This document shows positions 43,169 to 55,330 of a stretch of DNA of 64,000 bases, piece after piece. The stretch's first letter is position 1; every line of letters starts with the position of its first letter. Position numbers and translations under genes: made by a program. Origin of the DNA: Tetmemena sp. SeJ-2015 (Eukaryota > Ciliophora > Spirotrichea > Sporadotrichida > Oxytrichidae); NCBI GenBank assembly GCA_027382625.1, contig JAJKFJ010021044.1, positions 124,001-188,000 of the forward strand. The letters run 5' to 3'. The notes below the pieces were generated by a model that saw nothing but the letters and a program-made list of their open reading frames with translations, ran no database searches and was not told the DNA's origin.

Positions 43169-44085
43169 TCATTTCTGGTGATGATCTTACTCTACCTTAT
43201 TTCTGAGTGAGACATCTGCCTTATTCTTTCTCGATGCCTTAGTATTTACTTTTACAAATCTTGATTTTTCAAAATTTAGTCTCTCTTGCTCAGCCTGCGT
43301 TTTATACCGCATTATATTTAACTAAGCTAAGAATCGTACCCCTAATTTATATTATCTGCCTCTTGCTGCATTTCCTCAAAAGGATCATATTAAGGAGCAA
43401 ATGTCTTATCTACCTCTGTATAGGTTGAGGTACTAGTATTAGAGCCAGCACTTTTGCTCTTGAGAATTTGAGCAAGCTGATCTAGTAGGGCTGCTGGAGT
43501 TTCCTATTACTATACAGTGCTACCATCCTATTACTATTCAGTGTTTACATCCTATTAAGTAGAAACTTAAAAATTGTCTTGTTCATTTTCTCTAATAGCA
43601 CTTTAAGTTTCTATTTCTTTGCTCTTGCTTTTCAGAGTATCTAATTTCAAACTTAGTGGATCTATTTGCTTTTAGGCTTTGGGTCTAGTTTGACTGAGTT
43701 ACTCAAAAAGCTCAGAAACTTTCGTAGTCGGAGTCTAAGCATTTTTATTAGATTTTGCGGTCTCAGTTTCTAGTGAAGATTGGGGCTAGATCTTAGTTTA
43801 GCCTTAACTTTAAGGATTTGATGCCCCTTAAGAAGCATAGTGGACCTAATTATAATTATAGGCAGCAGCAGTTTAAGCGATATTAGTTTAATTATATATC
43901 TTAAAGGGTAGATATTACTGCTACTACAATATTCTCCAAATTATTTAAATAATACACATTTAAAAGAGAAAGAGGAATTGAAGACTTTTATTTTAGCAAT
44001 AATAAGGATGAGAATGATGAAGCTTAATATTAGGATAACTATTCATAGTTATTGCTTCCTATCTGCTGCCACTGCTGCTACCCAT
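43169..44085 (-). CDS. Gln/Ser/Thr-rich low-complexity protein, unknown
   Basis: Not recognised. From ATG 44085 a Ser/Gly-rich start leads, after an insert near 43900-43990, into a Gln/Ser/Lys region with a short leucine-rich helix (L-L-D-Q-L-A-Q-I-L-K) near 43480, a second insert near 43330, and a basic tail to TGA 43169-43171. A 17-bp imperfect tandem (CTATTACTATACAGTGC-like) at 43503-43555 encodes a Gln-rich repeat. Probably disordered. Confidence 0.45.
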
Positions 44086-44117
44086 AATTATAAAAAAATG
44101 CAATTATTACTCGTTCT

Positions 44118-44912
44118 TCATTTAAACTCAGTTTTTATGAGATTTTAGACAAGCAACTTCTGTTTTTTAGCAAATATATTAATTTTAAATTTATAATGGA
44201 TTATTTAAAAACATATTTAAGACGAGAAGAAATCTTGTTAAAATCTTTTAGAATCTTTAACCTTTTTTTTGCATTTAATTTTATAAAACTAGTTTTAAAA
44301 TAAGTTCTTTGAATAATTAGTTGCTATTTAATTATCGTTACTCATCCGAGGCTACTAGAGTTGGAGAGTTTAGTAATAGCTTTGTTAATTTTGGTGAGTC
44401 TATGAAACTTCATCTTTGGTAGGGATATGCTGAATTGGCTTATTGTTTATAGAGCAAATTTTCACCGAAAGCTTGACATCTCTCTTCCTTTCATTTGCCA
44501 GCATACTCTCCCTGTTTCTATTCATAAAATTTAAAGACTTCTCAATCAGTTTAAAATTTATATGACTATTGACATCTACGTCGTTCTAAGGAGTGATCTT
44601 GACCTAGGAAGACTCTGATTTTGCTCTGGTATGCTTATTTAAGGACTCTAGAAGCTCCTAAAGAGCAGCCTCTTTGTTAAGAGCAGTAGGTTTCTTTTAG
44701 CTTTGGGTGTCAGAGTTGACTGCATCGGCCTTTGCATCCTGCTGCTTTCTAGGATCTGATGGAGCAGGGAGCTTGATTTATGCAGTGCTTGTTTCTGGTT
44801 TGGACAAACCCAAATAGTTGAAATGCTTTGGGGCATTTGCCTTGAGTTCTTTCTCCGCTTAGATTTAATGAAGTAGATCTATACACACGAGTTATTAATC
44901 AAAATAAACCAT
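44118..44912 (-). CDS. hypothetical Lys/Ser-rich protein
   Basis: Not recognised. One frame from ATG 44912 stays open, with TAA/TAG as Gln, to TGA 44118-44120. Residues to about 44400 look like real protein (helices A-A-L-Q-E-L-L-E-S-L near 44650 and R-E-S-M-L-A-N-E-R-K near 44500). The last 90 codons are very AT-rich and may be noncoding beyond an undetected stop or IES. Confidence 0.4.
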
Positions 44913-45045
44913 CAATTTAGCTAAATATGTTTAATACTCTATTTAAGTTTTGAGATCTATTAGATATAATTGTTTTATTGATCAAAATTAATTAAATTGC
45001 ATTTAAAGTAGGAATATTAGTAGCGTGCAATTAAGTTTAAATTAA

Positions 45046-45222
45046 ATGATCAATCAAAAGCTAAGCTCAATCTCGAAGCAGGCATTCGACGACCTCACTG
45101 AGTAGCTTAATGACTGCGGAAATGTGCTTCCTAGAAGTATTACTTTCTATGCTGAACATCTGAATGAATGAACCAACCGACCGGCAGAGCTTTAGTAAGT
45201 CAAAGATTAGAAATATTAATTA
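45046..45222 (+). CDS. orphan 5' segment, candidate first MDS of the 29.2-kb membrane protein
   Basis: ATG 45046 opens a well-composed frame (F-D-D-L-T-E-Q-L-N-D-C-G) that ends after 42 codons at TGA. TGAA repeats flank a 16-nt insert at about 45154-45173; removing it carries the frame to TTAATTA (45216-45222). The same word begins the start-less segment at 29202, and joining them is in frame. Both are on the plus strand but in reversed order, so the gene would be scrambled without inversion. Confidence 0.45.
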
Positions 45223-45413
45223 TAATTTATAAGGGATGCAAGTTATAATATTCTTATAACTAATAGTCTTTTTAGATTATCTCCCCTGAGAATAATTTTA
45301 AAATTTTGGAATCTTTCAAAAATCATTTTTCATCCTTTTTTAACTTTGGGAAATTTTTTGAAATAAATAAAGGATGTGTAATTGTGTAATATAAGACTTC
45401 ACTATTTATTGAT

Positions 45414-48400
45414 TCACGAGAGACTAGAATTGAAATAGCTTTTATTTAAGCTTTCTCTCATCTGTTGTTGCTATCTAAGAGTGGGACGAATCTGCTATTA
45501 ACTAAGATTTGAGTCACTCTTCCCATGGTTCATTATGAAACTCTGGCTGCTCTTTTATTTAGAAAGAGAAGGCTGCTTTATTTAATTCTATTTCATCAAC
45601 GATTACAGCTGCTGCTGATAAACCTATTTATTCTTCTGCAAATAAGCAAAGTGATGAGGTTAGCCTTAAGGAGTTAATTAAAATTCTTCTGATGCTTTAG
45701 TCATTCGCAACTCTTGCAGTGCTTACAAATGATTCAACTGTAGCTGTTGAGAAAACTTATTGAAGTTTTGATTCTAGGAACTGCTACTTTAGTTCACAGG
45801 ATAGACCTAGATCGATGATTGATTATTCTAATAAACTGGCTAAGATTTCGACATTTACTAGCCTTCTTCATCTTAAATCTGACTTATAAATGAATTGTTT
45901 ATACTAGGCTGCTCCACATATCTTTGCATAAGGTTCTTATAAGATAATTTTTAATAATAGTTCTTTTGATTTAACTGATTTGATGCGAAAGATTAAAGAA
46001 TATTTGACTTTTGAGTTTCAGCCAATTCATTATTCAAATAGCTGCCAGGTTATTGCTGAATCGTCTGGAGAAGTTATCTTTACAAGTTTTCACTGATACT
46101 ATTCATCTAGGCCGAGTTGTTTTAGTTATTTAGCTACTCATTAAATTGATCGTAGATTTTCTATAACCTACTTATCTCTTGCTTCATCAAATCTCTTAGC
46201 TTTTCGCTTTAAGAGGAGTTCAATTGCTATCCATAATTGTCGAAAGAATTCTAATTTAGTTGCTAGTCTCCTCCTGTAATTTATTGGATGGAGTCTGGGT
46301 TTGACTTTTCTGATTTATGGATGGATTAATTTGCTTGTTCATTAGGATTTGTAGTAGTTTTATGAATTTACTCATACTCAGTCTTGAGTTGTCCATCATC
46401 TCTTAAGATGTTGAACTCTGTCCTCTCCTCTTATTCAATGACCTGTTAATTTGACTATTCATTCAATGGCTACTTCTTAATCACAATCATTCCATTATTA
46501 TCAAACTATCCATCTTACTCTAAAGTTTATTACCGAGTATTTCTCTCTCTAGTTATGATCCTAGTAGTGTTTTCATTATCCGAGAGAACTGGGTTCAACA
46601 AAGGACTCATCATGAAGTGAGAAGTCTCATTTTGTATGTGCCCTGTATTTTACAAGAATTACTGTAGCTTTAAATTTTGCTGAATTTGGTAATCACTTTC
46701 CATAGCAATAAAGTTTCTATCATCAGAATGTCCTCCAATCCTCGCTGACTTGTAATTAGAAGCACCAACTTAGCTATAAAATTCAAAGTAATAAAAGTGA
46801 CTTAGCTTGGTGAAGTTGCATCATGAACAAATTGCCTATCTGGTGAATGTCTCTCACTATTTTCAATACTCAATCCTTGTGCGAACTATTGCTTCAATTG
46901 CTGGTACGATCTCTGCCTATGTTCATTTAGCATCTACTAAGGCTAAACTCTTTAGTTTAAATTCTAGGCTTGGATGTTTTACTATTATTGTTGTTGCAGT
47001 ACTTCTGCGAAAGGCTTGAAATCTCTGGATTAGCTTGTAGCTAAAGTTACGAATTTGCTGTTTGAGCTTCTCTGGGCGGAAGGTGGGTTGAAATTATTTG
47101 CATTTTCAGAGATTTGGGTCAGCTTTTCTTAAAGAAGAGATTTGTTTGAATTTAAATGCTGATTCCCTTCGTTATAGGGATTTTCATGAGAGTAAATAAT
47201 TTTACTATCCTCAAGGGATTACTCTTAGAGTTTAAGGAAATTAAGGAATCAATATATTAGAAAAACATTACTAAGAATTCAGGAAAGAATAAATTTTATA
47301 TTAGTTCTTAATTAAAACTTTTGATAAGTGTACAGATTGTCAAAATAGACTACCCTATTGTACTTGATTAGTTTTGTAAACTTCAATGAAATTAATATTT
47401 GTAGGAAGCATAATAACTTCTGCAATATCTGACGAGATTAGAGGCTGAAGCTCTTTTGTTTAAATTCTAATAGAAAGGATGAATTTTAGACTGCCCATGT
47501 AATATCAACTCATTTTATGCTTCTTAACCTACAATCGGTTTCTGGGGCATTTACTTAAGATGATTAGTTGAGACGAGAATTTTATTTCTCTCAAAACTCG
47601 CTTTTACAGATTCCATTTAACTATTATCACTCTTTTGAGTAATCTCACTCTTGTGCAGATTCATGAATATCAATGAAAAATTAAGATTTTCTCGGGAGGC
47701 TTGCTAAGCTCTAAGGAAAAAGCTAGAGAGAACAAATTTGCTTTCACTATCAGATACGTCTTCTCCAGGACTTTTACTCAGAGATCTATCCTTGTTTATA
47801 ATAGCCATAGAAAGATTTCGCCTTGCACTTTGATGAGCAGCGTAGCTCGCTCTTTAATAAATGTAGTAGAAATAATTTAATATCTATGATGTAGCTTGTT
47901 TGTTGTTAGGGCTGCTACTTTTTATGGATGGATTAGTTAATAACTTGGTCTTATCTATTTGGAGATTTGCTTTAGAAATTTTTGAGTTATAAAGCTTTGA
48001 GTCTTTCTTCAAGCTTAGAAATTAGATTTCATTATTTGAATCCATAAATTTAATTTAGAAGTAGTGTCATCAAACGAAAGTGTGGTAATATCCTCACTTT
48101 ATTGAGTCCTCTTGATGTTAGATTGTTGAAGATTTGATGTCCTTGAAGTTTTCTTTTGGGTAGAAAGAACATTAGTAGGTAAATCTCTTTGGCTCAAAAC
48201 CACGTCATCCATCTCATCCTTTGATACCTCGTTCTCTTAAGGAGAAGTTTGATTTTTATTTTATTATTCGAGTCTCAAATAATTTCCTTGAAGACTTTGC
48301 TTTGTTCCCTTTATTGAAGTTCTCTATTCTCTCTGTGGGGTAAATTTAAATGATTTAAATGCAATTGAAGTAAGCTAACTGCTGAATCTGCTTTAGTTTT

Positions 48401-49716
48401 AGAGATCATAAACACATGATGAAGAGGCATTTAGATTATTCTTATCTCTGGAAATAGACCTCCCATACTGTGATAGGTTATGAAGAATGCTTCTCTAATT
48501 TTTAGAGTTACTTTGAAGGAGCTCAGTCATTGATTGAGCGTTGCTTTGTAAGAAACCAGACATATTGTTAGTTGCTCCTCTATTCATACTTAAGTTTGAC
48601 TTTCTTTCATTCTACTCACTGCTCATTTTATATTAGAAGCAAGAGTAATAGCAGTAAATACATTTTGTAATGGTAGTAAGTAGTTTCTGTGAGAAGTTTC
48701 TTCACACTATTTTACACCAAAAGTGAGACAGTATTGTATTATAAGTCAATCCTAAGCAACTTAGTTGAAGTTTTCACGTTTGCTTGCACAAGCATGCTCA
48801 TTATAAACGCCCCTGTTTTAAAGCCAAGGCTGTTCCTTGATAAGTTAAGAGTTTCAATTGGACAGCGGTAATCCATGTCTGATAAGTATTGCTGCACCAA
48901 ACTTGATTTTCTACTTGTAATTCCTTTCTTAGTAACCTTAGAAAATTAATAAATCTACTACAGAATATATAACTCATTTAACCTGCTTCTCTTATTAATT
49001 TTGATGGGGGAAGAAGATAGCTGTTAAAAGATCTTTGGCTTGCGCATCTGTCATTTTATTATTGGAGATGTCAAGTTCTGAAAGTTGCTAAAGTTGTCGT
49101 GAGTAGATGAGTTTATTAAGAGCATCAAAGAATTTGGAAGTAGCTTAGACTGAGGATAGATTCAAGACTTTTAAAGTTGTTCGAGGTAGAAGCTGCAGTA
49201 AATTTATAATGGACGAGTCAGTGATGCCAGTCTTCTCTAAACTATATTCACTTACTCTAAATTGTCTCTTACCTCAATTAAACCTTCATTCATAATGCAA
49301 AAGATTAAAGAGTATTTGTCTTAATTTAAATGAGATTTGTTTCTTGTTCAAGTATTCCTAGCAGCATCTTGAGCGAGCTGTCCTTGAAGTAGGGACTCAG
49401 TGAAAAGTCTATACTCTGCACCATCTTTGGATAAACTTGTATAGTTTTGATTATAGGGATTAGAGTTTAAAATAATACACTACTTATAATTATTGTTTGC
49501 TCGTTCAAGCCCTAGTTTGCTACACTTATCTAAATAGTGCCTACATATTAATTACAGATAGCACTCCTTACCGCAATTAGTTTTATACGCTTCCTCTAAA
49601 GAGTTAAGGATCGACTAATAAGGCTCAAGAAAAAGAGCAGGGTTTCCATAACTTGATGTGTTAACAGAGCAGTAGGACAAGTAAGAATTCTTAAATGAGA
49701 GCAACTACTGAGCCAT
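45414..49716 (-). CDS. leucine-rich-repeat protein with long Gln/Asn/Ser-rich C-terminal region
   Basis: ATG 49716. Residues about 1-130 are helical with Cys. RI-like leucine-rich repeats follow: L-N-L-S-S near 49160, L-D-I-S-N-N-K near 49070 and L-N-L-S-R-N-S-L near 48850. An IES with pointer CATTTT (48624-48666) joins the LRR part to a long polar region that continues to TGA 45414-45416. Without the IES, the LRR frame appears to end at 48616 and a second gene seems to begin at 48626. The polar tail has helical stretches (M-K-Q-E-I-S-R-L-Q-K near 46180). A repeat scaffold is likely; no specific function is proposed. Confidence 0.72.
48015..48060. other. IES in LRR gene, pointer TTAGAA (plus strand)
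   Basis: TTAGAA at 48015-48020 and 48055-48060, a 40-nt excision. It joins D-D-T-T-S to K-L-E-E-R-L-K in frame. Confidence 0.78.
48624..48666. other. IES fusing LRR and Ser/Gln-rich parts, pointer CATTTT (plus strand)
   Basis: CATTTT at 48624-48629 and 48661-48666, a 37-nt excision. Removal turns two apparently overlapping genes into one frame (Y-H-Y-K-M-S-S-E-Q). Confidence 0.83.
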
Positions 49717-49920
49717 TTTATCAATTTATAACTATTTATAATTAGTTCATATTTTATTCACTCTAACTGCCAATCAATCAAACTAGCATCATCAACTTCT
49801 AATATTAAAGTAGTGAATACGTTTTAATTTTAGTCTTAAATAATCTATCTTCAACAATTAAATCATGCTATCTCACAATAAGTAATAGCATTTTAAATTT
49901 AATTTGTGAACAAAGATTTG

Positions 49921-51104
49921 TCACTGCATCATTCTCTACACCAACTTAGACTGGATTGAGCAGTCTCTTTGGTTTTTGCCAAAGAAGTTCTATGATCTGT
50001 AGCCTGTTCTGTGGCCGGTATATCCAGTTACTGGAATTTTGAGTTCCTCGCTGAAGGGATCTAATCCATTCGCTTGGTTCTTAGTTGAGAGAGCAGCTGC
50101 CCTCTAGAACCCATTGGACATAGTTTGGAATGCAGGGTTAGTCTAAATGTTCACATCCTTCAGCTTTGGTCTCAGAGGGTTTATATTGAAGAAGGGGTCT
50201 TTCCTGTGATCAGTAGTCACTGTGATCGGTCTATAAATTGACTTGAAACCCTGGTAGCCCACAGTTGGAATGTCTAAGTAGATATTTCTCTTTTGAATCT
50301 AAATTCCCTGAAACCTAAAAGCAAGATCAGCAATCCAAATTTATAACTTACTCTGCATCATTGAAATTTCCAGTGTCTCTCAAATCCTTTTAGTCAGCAG
50401 GAGTCTTCTACTCATTCATAATCCTTCTGAAATTCTCTTTATTAAACTCTGCCTGGGTTGTAGTCTTGAATCTCTCCACAACAGGTAAAGCACTACCTGG
50501 AACATATTCATTATTCATTCAATTTAATACAGATTATTTGTTAATTTTAAAGAAATTATAATTCATAACTATTTTTAATAAATTTGGACAGTTTATAAAA
50601 TTTATTCATTTAAAAAATTGATAAAGCATTAAAATTTAATAATTGCTTCATTTTAAATTCCTTGTTAATTGCTGTGGAAGTAGATCTGGCATAAGATTTT
50701 CCAAAAATATTTTCAGATTTGATGCCTGGAATATAGCCTTTGTAGCCAGGGATATGCTGTGCCTTTACATTTTAGGTGGGGCCTCCGATCCAATTAGATC
50801 CATACTTTGAAGTGTTTCCAAACTAGACACTCGTCATTTGGAAATCTTGTGCAGGAGGGCGAGAGTAGAAGGTTCTTTGAGCGTAGCTCACTCTTTACTG
50901 ATTCAGAGGTACAACATCAATATCTCACTCATTTAATAAAAGATCCGTGCTTATTTTATTTATATCGAAATTAGAGGGCTTAGATAGCTAGCCAGTAATT
51001 ATTTTATTGATGTCTCCGGTGGTGCACCCAAAAACATCATTCTTCTTGGGCACATGGCCAGTATAGCCAGGCAAGTATTCTTTTCTGTAATCTATGTCTC
51101 CCAT
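49921..51104 (-). CDS. CIMIP2/FAM166-type ciliary microtubule inner protein (DUF2475)
   Basis: Luminal protein of axonemal doublet microtubules by family. ATG 51104 gives the hallmark L-P-G-Y-T-G-H-V-P followed by C-T-T-G-D-I-N-K-I-I-T-G. Further P-G-Y-x-G repeats: I-P-G-Y-K-G-Y-I-P near 50735, V-G-Y-Q-G-F near 50255, and V-T-G-Y-T-G-H-R-T-G-Y near 50025. The gene has an intron or IES near 50325-50355 and a 151-nt IES at 50506-50660. The stop is taken at 49921. About 310 residues. Family call is strong from the repeated motif. Confidence 0.9.
50506..50660. other. IES in CIMIP2-like gene, pointer ATTC (plus strand)
   Basis: ATTC at 50506-50509 and 50657-50660, a 151-nt excision of very AT-rich sequence. 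It joins A-I-N-K-E to Y-V-P-G-S-A in frame. Confidence 0.8.
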
Positions 51105-51255
51105 TAAACCAGATGTTGTTGCTAACAGCTTTTCTATTTTATTTTATTTCAGTCTATGTTTACTAAATTTCACACACTGCTTTATCAATTTGCTTGAATA
51201 AAAAGTGCTAATTTACAATAAATATAGTTTAAAAAACATATCTGTCCTTCTAATT

Positions 51256-54200
51256 TCACTTGAATGGTATTTTGTATTGCTGCAGTAGCCTTATTACTTT
51301 GCTCTTATTCTATTCAATTTCTAGTTAGCTAAGCAAGCCCTTTATATTGTGTTTCTTCCCCTTTATAGCGTTATAAACGTGCTGCAGCAGTATCATCATT
51401 ATCTCTTTATCATCCTACTTCGTTTTGTTGTCTATAGTGATCGCGCATATTTTGTTAGCCAGTGTAGCTTGCACTTATACGGAAATCTAAGTGTCACTCT
51501 AAAGTTGGTGGCTCTGCCTCATAAGTCTCTAATTCTTATGCTAATGATTCTCTAACTATTCTTAGGCGAGCATGAGTTTCTCTTTTGAATCACCTATTTA
51601 TGTAATCAAGGACATTAGTTGAGCTTCCTAGACCTATTTCCTCTCAGAAGATTGCAGTAACTTCTATTTCTCTGAGTCTATTTCAGTTTAAATTGCCTTT
51701 GTTTCAAGTAGATTTCTGTTTTATAACTCTCTGATGTCGTCATCTTACTGCTTCTTTAGTTAGATCTCTCCTTAGGTTATAGCATAATCCAAATCGTGAA
51801 GCTATTTCTGTAGCTGATAAACCTTAATTTTATAATCCTTAGCAATTTCAATCTAGTCTTAGAACTGGTGGTATTTAGTCATGTATTGCTAAACCTCTTG
51901 ATAAAATTCATTAACCTACTCAAAGTATGGATTGCCTTGCTTATTCTCCATTTTAGTTTTAAGCTCTTCTACTTCATCCTCAAGTTTGTTAATCTCTACT
52001 TGAAGGTTTGAGACCTCCTTAATTTTTTCACTCTCTAGTTCTTGCTGCTAAATCAAAGCTTGCTGATGAGTTTTAAGTAGTTCGGCTCTGGTATTTATAG
52101 ACTTAGCTAACTCTTCTTCGATCCTCAACTCTTCCTTTTCAACTTGAGATCTTAAGTTTCTTATCTCTGTATCCTTTATTCTTACCTGGGTTTCTATCTG
52201 CTCCTACTTTTGAGCGATTTCTCTTTTCAAATTGTCGATCTTTGAAGCAGCTTCATGTTTTTGTACTATCATGGTTTCATTCTAGTTCCTCTAGTACTCA
52301 ATCAATTGATCGTTGCACTTCTTTTGTGTTGCGTATGATTTTTCAGTTTAGCCTCTTTGTCTCATAGTGATAAGGAGCTCGTTATATTCTTCCTACTTCA
52401 AGTCAGCATAGGTGTCAATTCCCTTTTCAATCAAGTTTAAGGCATAAGGAGTTAAACTTAATTGATTAGAGCTTGAGTTATTTGAGGCCAAGTTTTAAAG
52501 TTAAAGGTTTGAGTCTGTATTGTTTGAGTTCTAAGAATTTTATCTCTCATACTAGGTGGTTAAGTAATTCAGATAATCATCCTCTTCTCCAAAAGAAGAG
52601 CTATTGTGGGAGGTATTTTGCTAAGCAGCACCAGTATTTAGTTGCAACTAAGAGTAATCGATGAACTCTTTCTTTACTAAGAAATCTTCTTTCGCCTCCA
52701 AAGGAAGTTTCACTAAGCTTTCACAGTATGCCTCCCACTATAAATAGTAAGCTCCAAATTCCTTGTACTCTTAAGAGATAGTTTGCCATTTTCTCGCATA
52801 GTCATGCAACTAGATGGGATTTTTTGCACCTTCGGCGAATGGTTTATCAACTTGAGAGTAGAGTTTTTACAACAAGCCTTGAGAATATTAATAAGAGGCA
52901 GTATAGTTTTGCATCATTTTCTCTCTTACATACTCCTACATTTTTACTTAAAATTGCTTCTTAGCGTCTAGAATCTCTCTGAAGGTTAGATACTACAAGA
53001 AAGAAATCTCAAGGTAAATGCTTATATTCTTAAAGGTTCGTTTGACAATTTTGTGGAAATCTTTCTTGGATAAAGGCATAGTTTCCTCATTTATCTGTAA
53101 GTTTAATTAGCTGCATAGCATTTCATAAGAGTCATCTAAGGTTTTCATAATTTCTCCATGAATCACTTTTTCCATAAGCGAAGATGTTGAAACCTTCTCT
53201 CTAGAATTTATGTGATCAATCAACTCTAAGAGCAAAAAAAATGAATAATATTATAGTTATAAAAGCAAGCTGAGTAGCATTTTGGAGTTGATTAATCTAT
53301 CATTTATCAATTTCTTGAAATTGCTCAAGGATTTTAGTTATAACTCTATTTTCTATTTAGAATTGGGCTCTTCAAGTGAATTAACCACTCGATTTAGCAA
53401 GTTCTCTTTTAAAAAATTGGCTGCATAAACAGACTAAGCTAAATCAGGAGCTTCTTGCCCTTATAGTTAAATATAAGAAGCCTTGGTTAATAACCTTTCA
53501 AACATCTCATTAGGATTACTGATTGAGTCTTATTCATTATATCTATTTGAAGTACTGCTTGGAATATCTATATTTTATTGAATAGTTTCTTAATTCTGTT
53601 AGCTATAGAAATCAATTTCGCCAGAGTTAAAATAAATTATATGAGTTCTTTTCAATTGCTATATCCTATTCAAATATTTTAGGGTTGATAGACTTGGTAA
53701 GAAGAAGGAGCTTTGGATGATTCCTAGCCCGATCAAATATATCAATGAAAGATTTGATGCCCATAAAAAGGTTGAATTATCCTAGTTTTTCGATTTTATC
53801 GATTCCATCTTGGCAGAAAATGACAGATGACGACAGAATAGATGAGAGTATGACGATTAGCTAATCCATTCCTTTCTGCTGAGGGTTGAAAGATAAGTCC
53901 TTTGTATTGATTACTATAGTAGCTTGATCGTTCTTACTATAAATTACCGAGCTATAGATCCACATTAAGCCCCATTATTCTTCATATAACTGCTTTTGAG
54001 AACTTCCGTTACTAATCCCATCCAGCTCAATCAAATTAGGAAATGACTTTTACTGGTTTAACTGCTTTTCCAGCTTGCTAATTATCAAGAGTTTTATCAA
54101 GATTAAAATATTTATCAGGTTATGTCTTTCATTATCTGCTTAAGAATTATGAAGTTTGAAAATCTGAAGAGCTAGCTCAATCTTCTATTTCAAGTCTTGT

Positions 54201-55020
54201 CCTACAATTATGATGACAGAGAGTTTCTTGCTGCGTGGAATGGATTCTAGGAAGATCATGGCTTGCGAGGATACTTCCAGATTTCCAAAGTTTTCATTCA
54301 TTTGTACTAATGGAATACAGGCCTCTGATGTGAGTTCACTTTGGAGGTTGATATCATTCTGCAGAATGGCTGTTTAGTTTATGTGAGAAAATTTCAAGTT
54401 TGAATCATGCAACTGCTCTCCTCCCATCCTGTCGCTTTCTTCATTCTAACAAATAAAATCATTCTAGGACAGCATATCAACATTTTGAGCTGACTTTTAC
54501 TAAGATGTATCAAGATTATAAAATATATTGTCTCTATTATTTTATAATAAAGATTGAAATAGTTCTAATAGCTATGGGTGCTGCTGTTAAGATTAGATGC
54601 GTTATTTTAAGGAGGCGCCAATAGACTCTGCTGTTTTTAGTTAAGTTAGGACTTCCTATTGAGGAGCATGCTTATTCCACTTCCTCCACTAATTTTTGAT
54701 GGGTTCTCAGCTATTTGAATATGAACTGAACCTAACGACCCTAAAGAGTCATACCTGCTGTTCAAATTTAAATAAATCATAATAATTTATGGGAAATGAG
54801 AAGTTGCTTAAATTAAAATAAAATTAACCCTATTCTAATAAGATTTATTGTTCTATGCACTAGAATAGGGGCTCTAACTATTTTTTGCTATAAAATTTAA
54901 TTCCGTATTACTCTACTCAGTATGCTAATTAGTGGTTTGATTATTGTATGAGAGATAGGTTTCGAAGTCGAATTATTGAACATGATTTTACTGCTACTGT
55001 TGCTGCTGCTGATCTGACAT
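51256..55020 (-). CDS. guanylate-binding-protein-like protein with degenerate G domain and long coiled coil
   Basis: From ATG 55020 a poly-Gln start leads to a GBP/atlastin-like N-terminal domain near 53680-54420: P-L-V-Q-M-N-E-N-F-G-N-L-E-V (GBP pattern P-L-x-L-I), then V-I-I-I-V-G, then I-V-I-N-T-K-D-L where GBPs have the D-T-E-G motif, and I-L-S-S-I-L-S-S-S-V. The P-loop G-x4-G-K-S/T is not present (G-Q-D-L-K-Q-K-I instead), so GTP binding is doubtful. Helical domain near 52700-53250, then a long coiled coil to 51256 (TGA). About 1150 residues. Frame breaks near 54450, 53600, 53250 and 52480-52600 are probable IESs/introns. Assignment is moderate. Confidence 0.6.
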
Positions 55021-55330
55021 TATTTTAAGTCTTACTTCCTATTATTAAATTAAAAATAACTTGAGCAAATTTTGAATTCTCTTCTTATACATAAAGAGGA
55101 TTAAAAGATCTGATTTGAATTATGTGATTGATTAGAGGATACTAGGAGGAAGAGGGAAATAATATTGAGTAGAGCAGGCGTGATTAATAAATAGTGGAGA
55201 AGGAATATATAGATATATATTTTAGAGAATTAAAGAGAACTCAGCTCAATTTCAAAGAAAGGAAACAACCCTAGCTCTCTACTCTCCCGCAAGCCACTCA
55301 TCGCTGAGCAGCCTGACTACGCACCCTGGC
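55021..55330. other. spacer
   Basis: About 310 bp between GBP-like and eS17 genes, both minus. AT-rich with a TATATATAGATATATAT tract near 55205; possible 5'/3' flanks only. Confidence 0.45.

Noticed and set aside
42954..43172. Minus-strand ORF of about 70 codons next to the importin gene
   Set aside because: Phe/Tyr/Asn-rich composition typical of AT-rich spacer, no homology, overlaps the end of the next gene.
45430..47040. Plus-strand reading with TGA as Trp and TAA/TAG as Gln, suggesting another code or an organellar insert
   Set aside because: The minus strand holds a long TGA-free frame of sensible composition continuous with the LRR gene; the plus reading is its shadow.
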